Shown here one piece after another: positions 14,903-26,594 of a stretch of DNA of 64,000 nucleotides. The position numbers and the translations under genes were made by a program. Source of the stretch: Impatiens glandulifera (taxonomy: Eukaryota; Streptophyta; Magnoliopsida; Ericales; Balsaminaceae). The stretch spans positions 46,809,689 to 46,873,688 of the forward strand of contig NC_061868.1 of the NCBI RefSeq assembly GCF_907164915.1, given 5' to 3'. Below the pieces are notes generated by a model that did not search any database, was not told where the DNA came from, and saw nothing but the letters and a program-made list of their open reading frames with translations. The first letter of the stretch is position 1, and every line of letters begins with the position of its first letter.

Positions 14903-14993
14903 TTCTAAACCTAAAATCTTAAACCCTAAACTTTAAACTCTAAATCCTAAACCCTAAATTCTAAACCCTAATTCATAAACCCTAAACCCTAAT
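14903..14993 (+). repeat. Interstitial telomere-like CCCTAAA repeats
   Basis: Roughly ten degenerate copies of the plant telomere heptamer CCCTAAA (forms such as aaaccctaaa, aaatcctaaa, aaactctaaa) lie inside the MITE. Degeneracy indicates an old internal tract, not a chromosome end. Confidence 0.75.
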
Positions 14994-15117
14994 TAATATT
15001 ACTGATTAGTTGAATTAGAAAATAATTAATAATAGGAGAGATAATATTCTACCTGTCAACCCACGTAGGCATCGCTCTCCCAGTCGCTGTCTCAAGTCGC
15101 GCTCTCTATCATTTTTC

Positions 15118-15126
15118 TTATTTTTT
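15118..15126. repeat. Right 9-bp target-site duplication of the MITE
   Basis: TTATTTTTT, identical to 14517-14525. Confidence 0.75.
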
Positions 15127-15401
15127 AGTGTTTAATCCTATTAAATTTGAAAGGTTGTGACTGATATTAATCCTCACAAAAACTCGTAAGTTCTAAAAAC
15201 TCGAGATCAAACATGCTTTTAAGTTTAAAATTAATATTTTAAAATATTAGTTATTTAATCAAATATACCACTTTTCATCAACATTTCTGATTTTTTTTTT
15301 AAATAAAATAAAAAACTTGACGTCATCATCTTCATCAGGAGGAGTAGAAGTATAAAGAAGGTCCCAGAATTCTCTTTTATTCTTCTTCTTCTTCTTGACT
15401 T

Positions 15402-15414
15402 TTCTAGAATCTTC
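15402..15414 (+). promoter_or_regulatory. Three-unit heat-shock element of small heat-shock gene 2
   Basis: TTCTAGAATCTTC is a perfect TTCnnGAAnnTTC element, the strongest of the three in this cluster, 12 bases before the TATA box. Confidence 0.8.
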
Positions 15415-15425
15415 ATCAGCTTCAT

Positions 15426-15432
15426 TATAAAT
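15426..15432 (+). promoter_or_regulatory. TATA box of small heat-shock gene 2
   Basis: TATAAAT, at the same place as in copy 1, 110 bases before the ATG. Confidence 0.7.
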
Positions 15433-15541
15433 CATATCGATTCCCTTCCATTGAAGATCACCAATTAAACAAACAAACAGAAACCCAACATCATATCAGA
15501 TCGGATCATCGAATTAATTAAGATAAGAAGAAGAAGAAGAA

Positions 15542-16018
15542 ATGGACATGAGGATTATGAACTTCGATTCCCCTGCTTTCTTCCAAGCTCTCCATAACCT
15601 CGTCGATGGCGGCGCAGGTGAGAAGAGCTCAGCCCCAACGCAGGATTACGTTCGCGACGCCAAGGCGATGGCATCTACGCCGGCGGATGTGAAAGAGTAT
15701 CCGAACTCGTACGTGTTCATAATCGACATGCCGGGTCTGAAATCGGGCGACATTAAGGTGGAGGTAATGGAGGATAATGTTTTGATCATCAGCGGTGAAA
15801 GGAAGAGAGAGGAGGAGGAAAAGGATGGCGGCGGCGCAAAGTACGTAAGAATGGAGAGAAGGGTTGGCAAATTCATGAGGAAATTTGCCTTGCCCGAAAA
15901 TGCAGATACGGAAGCAATCACGGCTATCTGTCAGGATGGGGTTTTAACTGTCACGGTTAAGAAACTGCCGCCGCCGGAGCCCAAGAAACCTAAAATCATT
16001 CAGGTGAAGATTGCTTGA
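15542..16018 (+). CDS. HSP17-CII: Cytosolic class II small heat-shock protein (HSP20), 158 aa, copy 2
   Basis: Nearly identical to copy 1: by eye about seven or eight residue changes and two one-residue shifts in the acidic loop ([13 protein letters not shown]). It has the same class II N-terminal signature, alpha-crystallin domain and C-terminal IQV. It is intronless. Promoter, leader and 3' UTR are also homologous to copy 1, so the duplicated unit covers at least 15165-16050. Its 3' UTR is uninterrupted and serves as the empty-site reference for the transposon in copy 1. Expected to be heat induced. Confidence 0.96.
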   Translation: MDMRIMNFDSPAFFQALHNLVDGGAGEKSSAPTQDYVRDAKAMASTPADVKEYPNSYVFIIDMPGLKSGDIKVEVMEDNVLIISGERKREEEEKDGGGAKYVRMERRVGKFMRKFALPENADTEAITAICQDGVLTVTVKKLPPPEPKKPKIIQVKIA

Positions 16019-16393
16019 GCCCCCAATGTTTTCCGGCCTTCATATGATCAGTTGTCTTTTAAAATGTATTGTGTTTTACTTTTATCCTATGCTAAATAAA
16101 AATTCAATAAATCTTTTAGTTTTTATTTTGATATAATATTATTCAAAATAGTTTAATTCCTAATTATTATTATCTAAAAACATTTTTTTTACTCTTTCCT
16201 AACCTTTATGTTAATCCACCTATGGTGTTTCACTTACACCATCTTCACACATATAGGTTGACTTTACATTCTATAAAATAAATAATAATTTTTTATTTTA
16301 ATGTAAAGTGAAGCACCAAATCTAGTACAGCAGTACATGTTAACCTTCCACACTCAGTTAGTTTCTCGCGATGTCAAGATGTCAATTAAAACA

Positions 16394-16962
16394 GGAAGAA
16401 TGCCAATTTTATCGAACATCCAATCCCGTTAAGTTTTTCATGATTAATATGTCATTTTTTAAAAATTAATATATATTATAATTTATTTTTATTCACTTAA
16501 TTATATTATAATAAAATTTAATTTACATTTTTAAAAACATTAATTAAATAAATTATACATTTTGATCTCAAGCATTAATAATAATTCACTCTTTTTAATT
16601 AATATATTTTTAACATTTATTTTTATAAATATTAAAAATATATTAATTAAAAAAAAATGAATTAGTATTAGTGTTTCTCAAAATGCTTTGATTATTTGGT
16701 TAATGTCTCTGAAATATAAAATTTTATTATTTAGAAATTATGAATAAAAATAAAAATAAAAATAAAATATATAAAAAATGACATATCAATGACATGTGTC
16801 AATCATTTAACGAAAAACATAATGGACTTGGATGTTTTTGTTAACTAGTGATATAGATGAATTAAGTTTAACTAAAGGGATATAAATAATGAACAAAATT
16901 TAGTTTAATGATATAAGTGAATATTCCGTTATAGTTCGGTGATAAAATTGACATTATTCCCC
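16394..16962. mobile_element. Putative non-autonomous inverted-repeat element
   Basis: The left end is GGAAGAATGCCAATTTTATC. The complement of the right end contains GGAATAATGTCAATTTTATC. Further in, ttggatgttc and its counterpart recur in inverted order. No clear target duplication was found, so exact borders are uncertain. Confidence 0.45.
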
Positions 16963-17114
16963 TTAGGTGGGATTTTAATCGAGCAAATCAAAATAAGTGA
17001 TTGATCATTATATTGTCTCAATTTCTCCTTCCTATAACTTCTCACTTTACTCTCAAATCTTCAGCTATTAAAAATATATCTCTATTTTATATTTGTTTAA
17101 ATACTGGTGAACCC

Positions 17115-17208
17115 GGCTAAATAGACTGAACTTATTTGAACCAAACCAACTTCTACTTGGTGGCTAAATAGACTGAACTTATTTGAACCAAACCAACTTG
17201 CTTGGTGG
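17115..17208 (+). repeat. 47-bp tandem duplication
   Basis: ggctaaatagactgaactt and following bases occur at 17115 and 17162 with minimal differences. Confidence 0.8.
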
Positions 17209-18329
17209 AAATTTCAATAGCTGACTATAGGAGTGGACAAATCTATCAATCGGATCCGATATTCGCCTCTAACCCGGTATTCGATCACTATCAAATCCGA
17301 AAACATCGGAATCAGATCGGTCAGCTGGATACCCGTCGATCCAATTTTTTTTATATTTCTAATTTTTTGTTTGATAATTAATTATTTAATAATATTTTTG
17401 TTTCGGTAAACAAATAATTATTTTAATTAACGGTAAATATCGGATATCCGATCCATCATATTCAAATTTTTTCGAATCTAATTTTTGTCTACCCATAACT
17501 GACTAGCCAACAAAATAATGGGAGAGCTTGGGAATCATTTGAGTGTTTGGGCTTGTGACTTAAGTCCACAGATTCTCCTCACTATTTCTATGGGTTAAAG
17601 CATGGAGTCTAAAAATCATGGTTAGGGGTTACTGAACTTACTGATGAAGAAATAATTAAATTTAATCTGCTTTATTCTATTTATAATAAATCCTAATTAT
17701 ATTTATTCAATTAATAAATTAAAATTCAAACCATCACAGATTAATAAATTTTATTAAATTAAATCTAATTTAAATAATCTAATTTAACAATTTTTTTTAT
17801 CTCATTACTTAATATTTTTACTTTTAGATTCCTTTTATTTTGTTAATTTAATTTTCAGTACACCTTTTATTATAATTCATTCATGAACTTATTTTATAAA
17901 CCATTTAATTTTAAAATAAAAAGATATTATTAAATTTAAATTTTGTAATAATTATTTTTGTAACTATAAGTATATCTGATATGTCCATTAGCAATTTTAA
18001 ATTTGCTTTTGTTAAAAAAGTCTCTAATTTGTGAAGTAAATTTTTAAATCAAATTTTTTTAATTGATTAAATAGAAATTTGATGGTTAATTTAAAATTTT
18101 AAAATAAAAATTGTAGCTTAGTGATGAGAAAAAAAAATAGAGAAAAACAATATATTTTGGTGAAATACAGTAATAGTAAAACAAAATTTTGAAAAATATA
18201 ATTTTGATTTGTATCTATTTGAAATTCAGAATTATCCATTAAATGTCCGGGCCCAAATAATAAGTAGCTATCAGCACTTTACAATAATAGGATTGTTAGA
18301 AAAATAAATAATAATAAATTCAGTTATGT

Positions 18330-18613
18330 GGAAAATTTGATGACCCTCGTAAGAGTAAACGAGTCTTTTTTACGAAATTGCCCTGTTCAGGCATTTGCGG
18401 GATGTAATATTTTTGTTTTTGAAAATTTTTTGTTTGAAATTTCTTTTTAAAAAATTTTGCATATCGCGATTTTCGATTGCGTCTCGCTAATGTTCGGTTC
18501 GCGACAAAGACAATTTCATTAAAAAAATTATGAAGTGGTCACCAACCCATTTAAATTTAACATTATAAAGTGGTTGGCTAATTTTAATCCGGTCATATTT
18601 ATCGAATTTCCCC
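18330..18613. mobile_element. Short MULE-like non-autonomous element (284 bp)
   Basis: The left end GGAAAATTTGATGACCCTCG and the complement of the right end GGGGAAATTCGATAAATATG resemble each other. They also resemble the ends of the elements at 7676 and 62395; the segment ccctcgtaagag is shared with 62395. The interior contains CG-rich palindromic pieces (atatcgcgatt, ttcgcgac). No clean target duplication was recognised. Confidence 0.55.
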
Positions 18614-18957
18614 AAATTAATATCCATTTGTTATTTGTACATTATTATTGATTTAGTTTGTAGGTATATATATTTTTTACCAAATTAATTTATATTTTAA
18701 TTCTTTAACCCTGCCCTGTCCCATTGCTAGACTAAAAACAACAAACAATTAAATAAAAATGAAAAAGGATTTTAAAAATCTAAATTACACAACTGTTTTT
18801 ATTTTTAGTTAAATGAAAATGAACTAAAAATTAACTTCAAAAACATTAAAAAAAAAAAAAAAAACAGAAAGTGAAGATCGAGAAGGATGTAGAAGGTAAA
18901 GAAGTGTGAAGAATCTCCTAGAATTATCATATCTCTCTCCCCCTTCTTCTTCAGTTG

Positions 18958-18969
18958 TCTAGAATCTTC
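18958..18969 (+). promoter_or_regulatory. Heat-shock element of small heat-shock gene 3
   Basis: TCTAGAATCTTC is identical to the copy 1 element although most of the surrounding promoter has diverged, which argues for selection. Confidence 0.75.
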
Positions 18970-18982
18970 ATAACTCCCAATT

Positions 18983-18992
18983 ATATATATAA
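18983..18992 (+). promoter_or_regulatory. TATA box of small heat-shock gene 3
   Basis: TATATATAAC lies about 14 bases after the heat-shock element and about 85 bases before the ATG. Confidence 0.55.
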
Positions 18993-19072
18993 CACTAATG
19001 GCGCGCCTTCGATTCCCAACATCAACAAACGCAATCAATCAATAGAAGAAGAAGAAGAAAGAGATCACAAAA

Positions 19073-19570
19073 ATGGATTTGAGAATGGTAGGCTTCGATT
19101 CTCCACTCTTCCACGCTCTCCAACACCTCGTCGACGCTTCCGACGAACCACTATCCGCCGCCGGCGACAACAACAACCACAACAAGTCCTCCGGTCCAAC
19201 ACGAACCTATGTTCGCGACGCCAAGGCAATGGCATCCACCCCTGCCGACGTTAAAGAATACCCAAACTCCTACGTCTTCATTATCGACATGCCCGGTCTC
19301 AAATCCGGCGACATCCAAGTCCAGGTAGAAGACGACAATGTCCTTCTCATCAGCGGTGAAAGGAAAAGAGAAGAAGAAAAAGACGGCGCTAAATATGTCA
19401 GGATGGAGAGAAGGGTTGGCAAATTCATGAGGAAGTTTGTCCTGCCGGAAAATGCTGACACAGACGGAATCACTGCCGTCTGTCACGACGGTGTGCTCAC
19501 CGTCACGGTGAAGAAACTTCCACCGCCGGTTCCCAAAAAACCCAAAACCATCCAAGTCAATGTTGCTTAA
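19073..19570 (+). CDS. HSP17-CII: Cytosolic class II small heat-shock protein (HSP20), 165 aa, copy 3
   Basis: The diverged member of the triplet, starting [17 protein letters not shown]. It has a longer N-arm containing an Asn/Asp-rich stretch ([10 protein letters not shown]), then the same class II block ([18 protein letters not shown]) and alpha-crystallin domain. It ends PKTIQVNVA, which keeps the I-x-V anchor. The acidic loop is shorter (REEEKDGAK). Codons are more C-ending than in copies 1 and 2, so this copy is older. It is intronless and has its own heat-shock element. It converges on the methyltransferase gene: only 212 bases separate the two stop codons. Confidence 0.95.
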   Translation: MDLRMVGFDSPLFHALQHLVDASDEPLSAAGDNNNHNKSSGPTRTYVRDAKAMASTPADVKEYPNSYVFIIDMPGLKSGDIQVQVEDDNVLLISGERKREEEKDGAKYVRMERRVGKFMRKFVLPENADTDGITAVCHDGVLTVTVKKLPPPVPKKPKTIQVNVA

Positions 19571-19782
19571 TCTTTTCAGGCTTTCAGAATGGAGAGAAGG
19601 GTTGGTTTTCGAATGTTTTCACTGTTGTTGTACTATTTTGCGTGTTATGCAATAAATCAGTTTTTCTTTAAATGGGTTTTTGTTTCTGAATCATAATTTC
19701 AAATTATCCAAATAACAGTTTCCAACTAGTTTTACATAAATAAATAAGATCCATAAATAACAAGAAAAAGAGCTAGTACCTC

Positions 19783-22700
19783 TTATCTGTTGCTTCTTCT
19801 TCTTCTGGAGATCCAAAATTGAGGATAAACCAAAGTTTTAGGCAGTTGAACAAATGGGCAATGAAATCTTCCAATGCGAGAAGGCTTATTATAATTCACA
19901 GTTGAGGACTTGTCTTCTTTGTCTTCTTCGGTTGTGATATTACTATAGCCTTCCCTAACAAAAAGAGCAACGAAAAACCCTTCCTTATCCTCAACTGGGT
20001 CAATTCGAAGAAGGTGTTCAGCTGAAAACAAAGACATGAAATTAGATTCTTTTATATATGTCATATTTCAAGAATTTTGAAAGTTAGGTAGGACAGACTA
20101 TTAATTAACTTACATCCTTCAACAACTGGAAGTCCACGGCGAGGCCATTGAGGAAAGACAGTTGCTAATTGGAAACCATGAGAAACAGCTAGAGGTAAAA
20201 GGGATGAAATAACATCTTCATTCTCAATTTGATGAATGGAGCATGTGCTGTAAACCACTCTCTCAGCACCAGGAACTGCAAAATATTGGGCAGTTATCAT
20301 CAGCTTTCTATTCGGAGAGTTAAGTATATAGATGACTTAGAAATTTTGAATTCTTGTGTAAATCAGATGACCGACTTACAAGATAATGCATGTGCAAGAA
20401 CCTTTTTCTGGAAAGATTGGAGTTTTCTCACCCGATCAATATCATCTGCATCCATTTTACCTGTATTGTTACAAGTTGTAAACTAATTAAATTTTGTACA
20501 AGGAGAACACCTATTCTTTGAGACCCATATCAAATGATCTTGTAAAAGTTTCTCAAAATAATTGACACTTTCTTAATAAGATCATTACAAGAAGCTAAAG
20601 TGTCACCTGAATTATATGATGGTAGTAGATGGTCCAATCTCACATTAGTAGTCCCCGATCCAGAGCATGAAGGATCAACTAGAATAGCACGGATCTACAC
20701 AAAAATGTATAGATAAATGTAAATTAACATGGATTTCATGATAAATACTCGTCATGTGCATATCAGAATATTCATTTGAGAGGCAAAAAGGGTATTATCC
20801 ATTTTAAATGAGATCTATAAATATTTAAGTTAGAAAATCTCACAATAAGTAACCAACAGCTTTCTGGATTTTCAAGTTGTCACAATAAGGGATTTGTGTC
20901 CAACTAAAAACTCAAAAGTAAAGCATTCAATCAAAAGATGAATCATGTCATGATGTTTATCTGTTAAGTGGGAGTGAATAAACAAACATGAATTGAAGAA
21001 TAAGGAAAGACGATTTTTTTCTCGGAATAGCAAATAAGTGTTGCCCATGAGAACACTAACTAGTCAATTTAACTGGACTCAAGTTGCTTCATGAAGTCTA
21101 TAGCAACAGATAATTTCATTGCAGGGAAAACTCTACAATTATCAATCTCAATTTTGCATGGACTTTAGAACATTACAAGTGTGAGCCAAAGGTAAAACTG
21201 TCTATATATTGGCCCTCCACTTTTTCCTAAATAGGCTGCAAAATTATTTTTTCTTTTCCTAGATATAACATGTAGTCTTGAAAGCTATTTTTTTTTTGTA
21301 ATTTAGGAAGTTAGCTCGACTCTCTAATCATGGCTCCCCACTTCAACTTAGGCGTTCTTTAGTAGAATCGAACCTAAAACCTTTGTTCTCTTGGTAAGTT
21401 TCTCCACTTGAGCTATTCTAGTGAGTTAGTCTTGAAATCATTTTAATTGAATACCTTAGAGAATATTTGGCCTCACTAAATTTTGTGCAGAGCTCTAATA
21501 AAAAAGTGAATAAATCTCATAACAAAAGCCATTCCCAGGTCAGCCATTTATATTGCATAAATTTTACATGATTGTGGTGTTTTCTAGAAACTTAGGCAAT
21601 CATTAATAGAAGATCATATACCTTTGCATGTACAGGATCATCTGGATTCAAGCTCAAGAAATCTGTGTGCATAACATCCACATCTATTAACAAGGTTAAG
21701 TTAAGATGCTAATGATCCAAGTGGTATGTTCCATGTACCAAAAGTAGTGTAACAGATCATAAGCCAGAAAATACACTTTAAGAGGTTATTTTAACAAATG
21801 TGAAGTTAATATAGTTTTACACATGCATCTATTAAGCAAACGACAAGAGAATAAGATACGCAGGAATAACTTCAGAAAGGATACTTGTGGCACCAGCTAA
21901 TGCAACAGTGTTCCTTAACAGCTCAACTCTTTCCTTGTTACGTTCACAAGCTATAATTTTCCCCTTTCCTTTCATTATTGCAGCAAGGTATACTGTTTTA
22001 TTCCCTGGAGCAGCACATGCATCAAGTACCTTACAGTTCATCAAAGAATTGGTTTAAATTATGACAAAAACAAGCTAGTCAAGTCTTATAAGTAAGAAAT
22101 AACACTAGCTAATCTAACCTCCCATCCTGGCTCAGGTTGAAGGGCTGCAGCAGAGATGCAACTTGCTTTTCCCTTGCAATAGTGTCAATTTATAGATCAT
22201 CAAATAAGAGAAAAAGAAACACACAAGAAATTAAGCTGGCTCTACCAATCTGTGGCCTAAACCAGGTCTAGAGTATAATTGTAGGAACGTACTTGTAGAA
22301 AGATACTGCCATTAGTCACCAAAGGATGATCATGCAAATCAGCACCAGGAGGCAATACTAACAAGTCCTCAATCATGTCATCCTTATGAACCTGTGAATG
22401 AGCCAAAATATAACAGTCACAATCTTCACTAAAACCCATGCTATGGATAACAAGAGTCGGTTTCTTTTAGTCCTTTCTTCCTCAGTAGCTCAATAGTAGA
22501 GTGGTCGTCTGTTTGGTCGTGTCAACTTAAAAAAATAGTGGCATTATAATTATCCTGAACTTTTTTCTATATGTAAACACGGTTACTTTCTCATCACACT
22601 TCCTTCTCATATAGAGAATATATTATTTCAACTAAGTATGAGTTGGAGAAGAAAATTTGGTCATCCAAATAATTGAAGACTACCAATGTATAAATCTTAT

Positions 22701-25093
22701 TATTTTTAAGAGCATAAAACTTTTTTGAACGATGAGAAAACAAGTTTAAAAGGTTGAGAAACCAAAAAAAAAGACATGGACGAGGAACAAGAGTACTAAA
22801 GTTGCCTATTTTAGGGTGCTAGGGTGGTGATAATAATGGAAAATGGTATATGTGCCGCATAAGATTGGACCTACTGATTACTTAGGCTCCAGACAAACCA
22901 ATTGGTCTCGCTAACTCTCAGCTTGAGCCAAGCCAGAGGGAACACCCTAGACTTTGTGAATATTTTTAACTTTTGAGAGAGTCTGTTATCTTATCTTATG
23001 TCGCGATGAAGCCATACTTGATTTGCTAATTTTATCCCTTGAATTCATGACTACACATTGTTAATTATTAGTCCAATTTATATCATAGTCAGCGACTTTC
23101 AGGTATCCTATGGTTTGAATGAAATTTATTTTCATAAAAAACTTAAGCTAAGACATACTGATAAAAATTAAGTGAGGAGAGCAACTGGTACATAGACTCT
23201 AGTTTGACAATATGATCATTGGATTCTTAAAATGACTTCGCACATAGTATTACAAAGGAATAACTTTGAAGATTCCAAATTACCGTATGTAGCTTTCCTA
23301 ATTCATGGATGACTGTCTTCACATCTGACTTTAGAGTATTTACACGAACATATCGAGGTTTCTGGATATCTGCATAGAATCAGCAACCAAGGATAAGCTA
23401 CGATTTTTGCAGCATTAATCTGACACAGCAAGTTATCAGTATATGCTTGAAAAATTACAAAAACTCATTACAAATAAAGCTTAAATATGACTTATGAAAC
23501 GCATACAAGTGTAGCGAAACAAGGAAATAAAAACACAAAAATCCTGCACTGGAAATTGTTATAGAATTTAAGGGCAATGCAAAGTATGTGTACGAACCAG
23601 AAGTTTCAGAAATCTCCATCAGCTGTTTGACATTTTTTACCCCCTTCCTCTTTAATAGCTGAGCTAAAGCTAACTGTAACGCATCTTTGCGGAGGATGAG
23701 AAACTTTTCCGCATCACCCATGAATGACTCTGCCTATGAGAGCTTTGTGTCAATGAAATACAAGGAGAATAATATAAAATACTAGCTACTCAAGATGAAG
23801 GAAATATCTATAACAATATTAGGGGAATAGAAGGGTAGTAGAAGGAGCTAGGATGTTCCTATAAAACTATACTAGGCTACTTCCAAGAAGTTGAAATGAG
23901 GCATCTTATTTCGGATAAAGTCTTTAGGACTATAAAGTAAAAGGAGAGTGAAAAAACACGTACATACATACATTAGCAATACAAAATTGGCAGGACTTAA
24001 TATTATATCAAAACCATCAGCCAAGTACAAGAAATGCCATTTTGCCCATCAGTAGCAAGACTTTTTTCTATTAATTAAGCATTTATGGGTTCTCTGATTT
24101 CTAAGCTTACGCTTCCTGGCTGATGAAATGAAGTATACTATCATAACTAATTCAAGATATATGTTGCCTCTTTTTGTGTTAAATAATTGTGATCAAACTG
24201 TTTCACTAAAAATAATATTTCCATGTCCCCCTCACTGCCCTCCTACATGAAAAATAAAATAATGTGATCGTGACCTTGGAACCTCTTAGTATCGGGGAGC
24301 CATAAACACTAGTTTATAGAAACTTTCTTGATGAAGACTCAAATGTAAATCTAATAATGTACATAAAGGGAAAGATAAACAACCTGTCCAAAGAGAATAT
24401 CATAGGTGATAATGCACATCAATTCCCATTGTCTCTGCAACCAAAAACAACATATAGCTTTGATCAACTGGCAGAGTCATCTATGGTCTGAAGTACATCT
24501 ACTATGTAAGGGAGGAAGAACAAAAATTCCTTTCATGGTAAGTGCCTTTAAAGGGAGCGGATCATAAACATTCTTTACCTTCCACTTGCTGTTCAGTATA
24601 TTGGGGGTTTCCAACACTTCCTTAATAAAAGAAAAATCTGCAAAAACATAATCAATGGGATATCATTAGCAAAACCTCACAAAGGATATAAGGAAACATG
24701 TAGCGAATTTCATATGGTTGGCTAATTAGAGACTTGAAACATCTCGAAACACAAATTGATTAGGATATTTTGAACAGGGAAAATCATATAATAGAAGAAA
24801 GAGTGGTCAAGGTTACGTTTCAGAGTCTGGCAAACGAGAGCAAGCGTTCCTCTTTTGTTCCGCACTGATGGACTATAAACAAGCGACTTGATAGAAGCGA
24901 CTGCTTGCCGGCGAGCGTCGCCTTGTAGAACGGTTCGAAGCACATTCGCGGCTTCCCTCCTAGCAAAATATGCGGACCGACTTGCATTTTCTTGCCGCCG
25001 GTTGGTCGCCGGTTTTCCATCCGCCGTCTTTCCAGTCGCCGGCTTTCCGGTCGCCGGTTTGGTAGCAACAACAGAGGTCTTCAAACGGCGCAT
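19783..25093 (-). CDS. NSUN5: NSUN5/Rcm1-type rRNA cytosine-5 methyltransferase, 13 exons, 512 aa
   Basis: Exons in transcript order: 25093-24817, 24637-24579, 24434-24384, 23733-23598, 23369-23284, 22391-22293, 22172-22119, 22029-21885, 21683-21622, 20694-20607, 20460-20380, 20275-20114, 20021-19783. All are GT-AG and sum to 1539 bases in frame. SAM-binding motif DACAAPGNKT is at 257-266. Motif IV DPSCSGSGT has Cys333; motif VI STCSIHQIENE has the catalytic Cys391. The C-terminal block FFVALFVREG is also typical. The order and ILFGQ segment fit the NSUN5 branch, which methylates one cytosine of the large-subunit rRNA in the nucleolus. The start codon is the ATG at 25093; an upstream in-frame TTG is not used. 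The N-terminus has an odd KPATGKPATGKTADG low-complexity stretch. Identity to this branch is by recall of family motifs. Confidence 0.93.
21273..21283. repeat. Left target-site duplication of the SINE
   Basis: TAGTCTTGAAA, repeated exactly at 21427-21437. Confidence 0.75.
21284..21426 (-). mobile_element. tRNA-derived SINE in an intron of the NSUN5-like gene
   Basis: Read on the minus strand, it starts near ctcactagaa and has an A-box-like TAGCTCAAGTGG (21404-21415) and a B-box-like GGTTCGATTCT (within 21361-21374). It ends in an A-rich tail next to a perfect 11-bp target duplication. Spacing of the two boxes (about 30 bases) fits an internal RNA polymerase III promoter. It lies in the intron between exons 9 and 10, in the same orientation as the gene. 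Confidence 0.8.
21427..21437. repeat. Right target-site duplication of the SINE
   Basis: TAGTCTTGAAA, identical to 21273-21283. Confidence 0.75.
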
Positions 25094-25970
25094 GAGTATA
25101 AACTGAGTACGCAATGGAGGAGGCGGGAGCTCGATTTTAACAAAGAAAACGGTAGGGTAATTTTTCAGGGCAGAGATATATATGAGAAAAGTTAATGGAA
25201 CCTTTTTTACAACAAATGTTTTTTAAAGGATACATTTGTTATTTTGTAAATTTGTCATTAATTTTTTTTTAAGACTTGTTATATCTGATTTTTATTATTC
25301 GTTATTTAATAAATTATATATTTGATCCTAATAAATTAATTTTTATTATATCAAAACATTATCACTTGCGTTTCTTTTATATTGTAGGTACTATAAATAT
25401 AATCATATTAGAATTTTAAAATTATTAATTTATATATACAATTCAAAATAAAATACTCAAATCACATTAAAAATAAATATAATCCTAACCTATTATAAAA
25501 ATAAAATAAAACAAATAATTAAACAAATATTCCAATTAACATATTATGTTATCAAACAAATATTAAAAAATAAACTTAAGATTCCAAAAATAACTAAGAT
25601 CAAACAAGCTACAAAATAATTTTAAACAAAATCATTTATCTATAAAAATATAAAATATTAGGGTAGGCCTGAGATAAGCCCATGGACTGGTAAGTGGTAA
25701 CCCACCCAATGACATCCCAAGAAACCCTAAAATGCACTAAAAGTCCTTATTAATATATATTTTTTTTAGACCGAAAAGAGTATTATATTTATTTATAAAC
25801 TAAAAAAAGTATAATTTATACATATTAAAGTCATTATATATGTTCGATTTGTGGGATACTTGTTTTACAAAAATAAATCTATTAGGACAGTAAATTTCTA
25901 AAAATAAAAGTATTATATACATAGAAATATAATTACTTATTCAAAAATAAATTTCTCTTAGGAAATTTAT

Positions 25971-26040
<70 letters not shown>

Positions 26041-26400
26041 CTCAGATTTAGCATGGATCATTTATAAAAAAAAGACTAGATTCAACTATAATGTTTTGTT
26101 TTTTATGTTTAGATAATTTAAATCATTATAATAAATATAAATAATAATTTGATGTGAATAAAGATCCTATTTACAATAATATACATATATAAAAAAAATT
26201 GTTAATTAGAAACATATTGAAAGTTTGTCGTTTGTTTTTGATTTGAATCTAAATGTAAATAAAAATAAAACAAGTGTCACATATTAAAAGAAACAAAACA
26301 ACTAAAATAAATGTTTTTTTTTTTTAGTACAGTCGTATTAGATGATGATGATGATCCTAGCCCTTAAAAGGGAAAATGATCACAAAGCGGTGATAGCCAC
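25094..26400. other. Intergenic region between divergent NSUN5-like and carrier genes
   Basis: The two genes point away from each other, with about 1.76 kb between start codons. The region is AT-rich with a pure (TA)n tract of about 60 bases at 25974-26035. No gene or clear promoter element is resolved. Confidence 0.7.
25974..26035. repeat. (TA)n microsatellite
   Basis: An uninterrupted TA dinucleotide run of about 30 units. Confidence 0.95.
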
Positions 26401-26594
26401 GTGTCCATCTTCCCGCTTTTATCTACAAAACCCTCACTGAATGAAATCATCAACTTCTCGCCGTCGCCTCCTTCCTTCCTTCCTTCATCGGTATTCATTC
26501 TTCTCACGGCGGCGCATTCCAATCCACGAACACTCTCTAAATCCGTCGTTAGGATGATCACCGCACGATGGTTAACCTCTTCTCACAGTCACTG

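Larger units (their letters stand above)
14526..15117. mobile_element. 592-bp MITE with 9-bp target duplication (Mutator-like type)
   Basis: The left end reads GAGGAATGATAAAGAGCGCG. The complement of the right end reads GAAAAATGATAGAGAGCGCG, and similarity continues through a GACAGCGACT motif to CTACGTGG. Perfect 9-bp direct repeats lie outside. There is no coding capacity. The middle contains an 82-bp-period tandem repeat and degenerate telomere-like repeats. Confidence 0.8.
16060..18900. other. Gene-free AT-rich spacer between small heat-shock copies 2 and 3
   Basis: No gene is seen. It holds a putative inverted-repeat element (16394-16962), a 47-bp tandem duplication (17115-17208), a repeat-like segment around 17230-17490 and a short MULE-like element (18330-18613). 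Confidence 0.6.

Noticed and set aside
19151..19555. 134-codon antisense frame across small heat-shock gene 3
   Set aside because: Mirror of a C/G-rich, codon-biased sense gene; no family features. The similar antisense frames over copies 1 and 2 were rejected for the same reason.
22490..22540. tRNA-like stretch (cagtagctcaatagtagagtgg)
   Set aside because: Resembles a tRNA A-box region, but no matching B box, acceptor stem or target duplication was found.
24722..25114. TTG at 25114 as the NSUN5-like start
   Set aside because: The ATG at 25093 is in frame and plant nuclear genes rarely start at TTG. The same reasoning was used for the carrier, PPR, flippase and gag frames.
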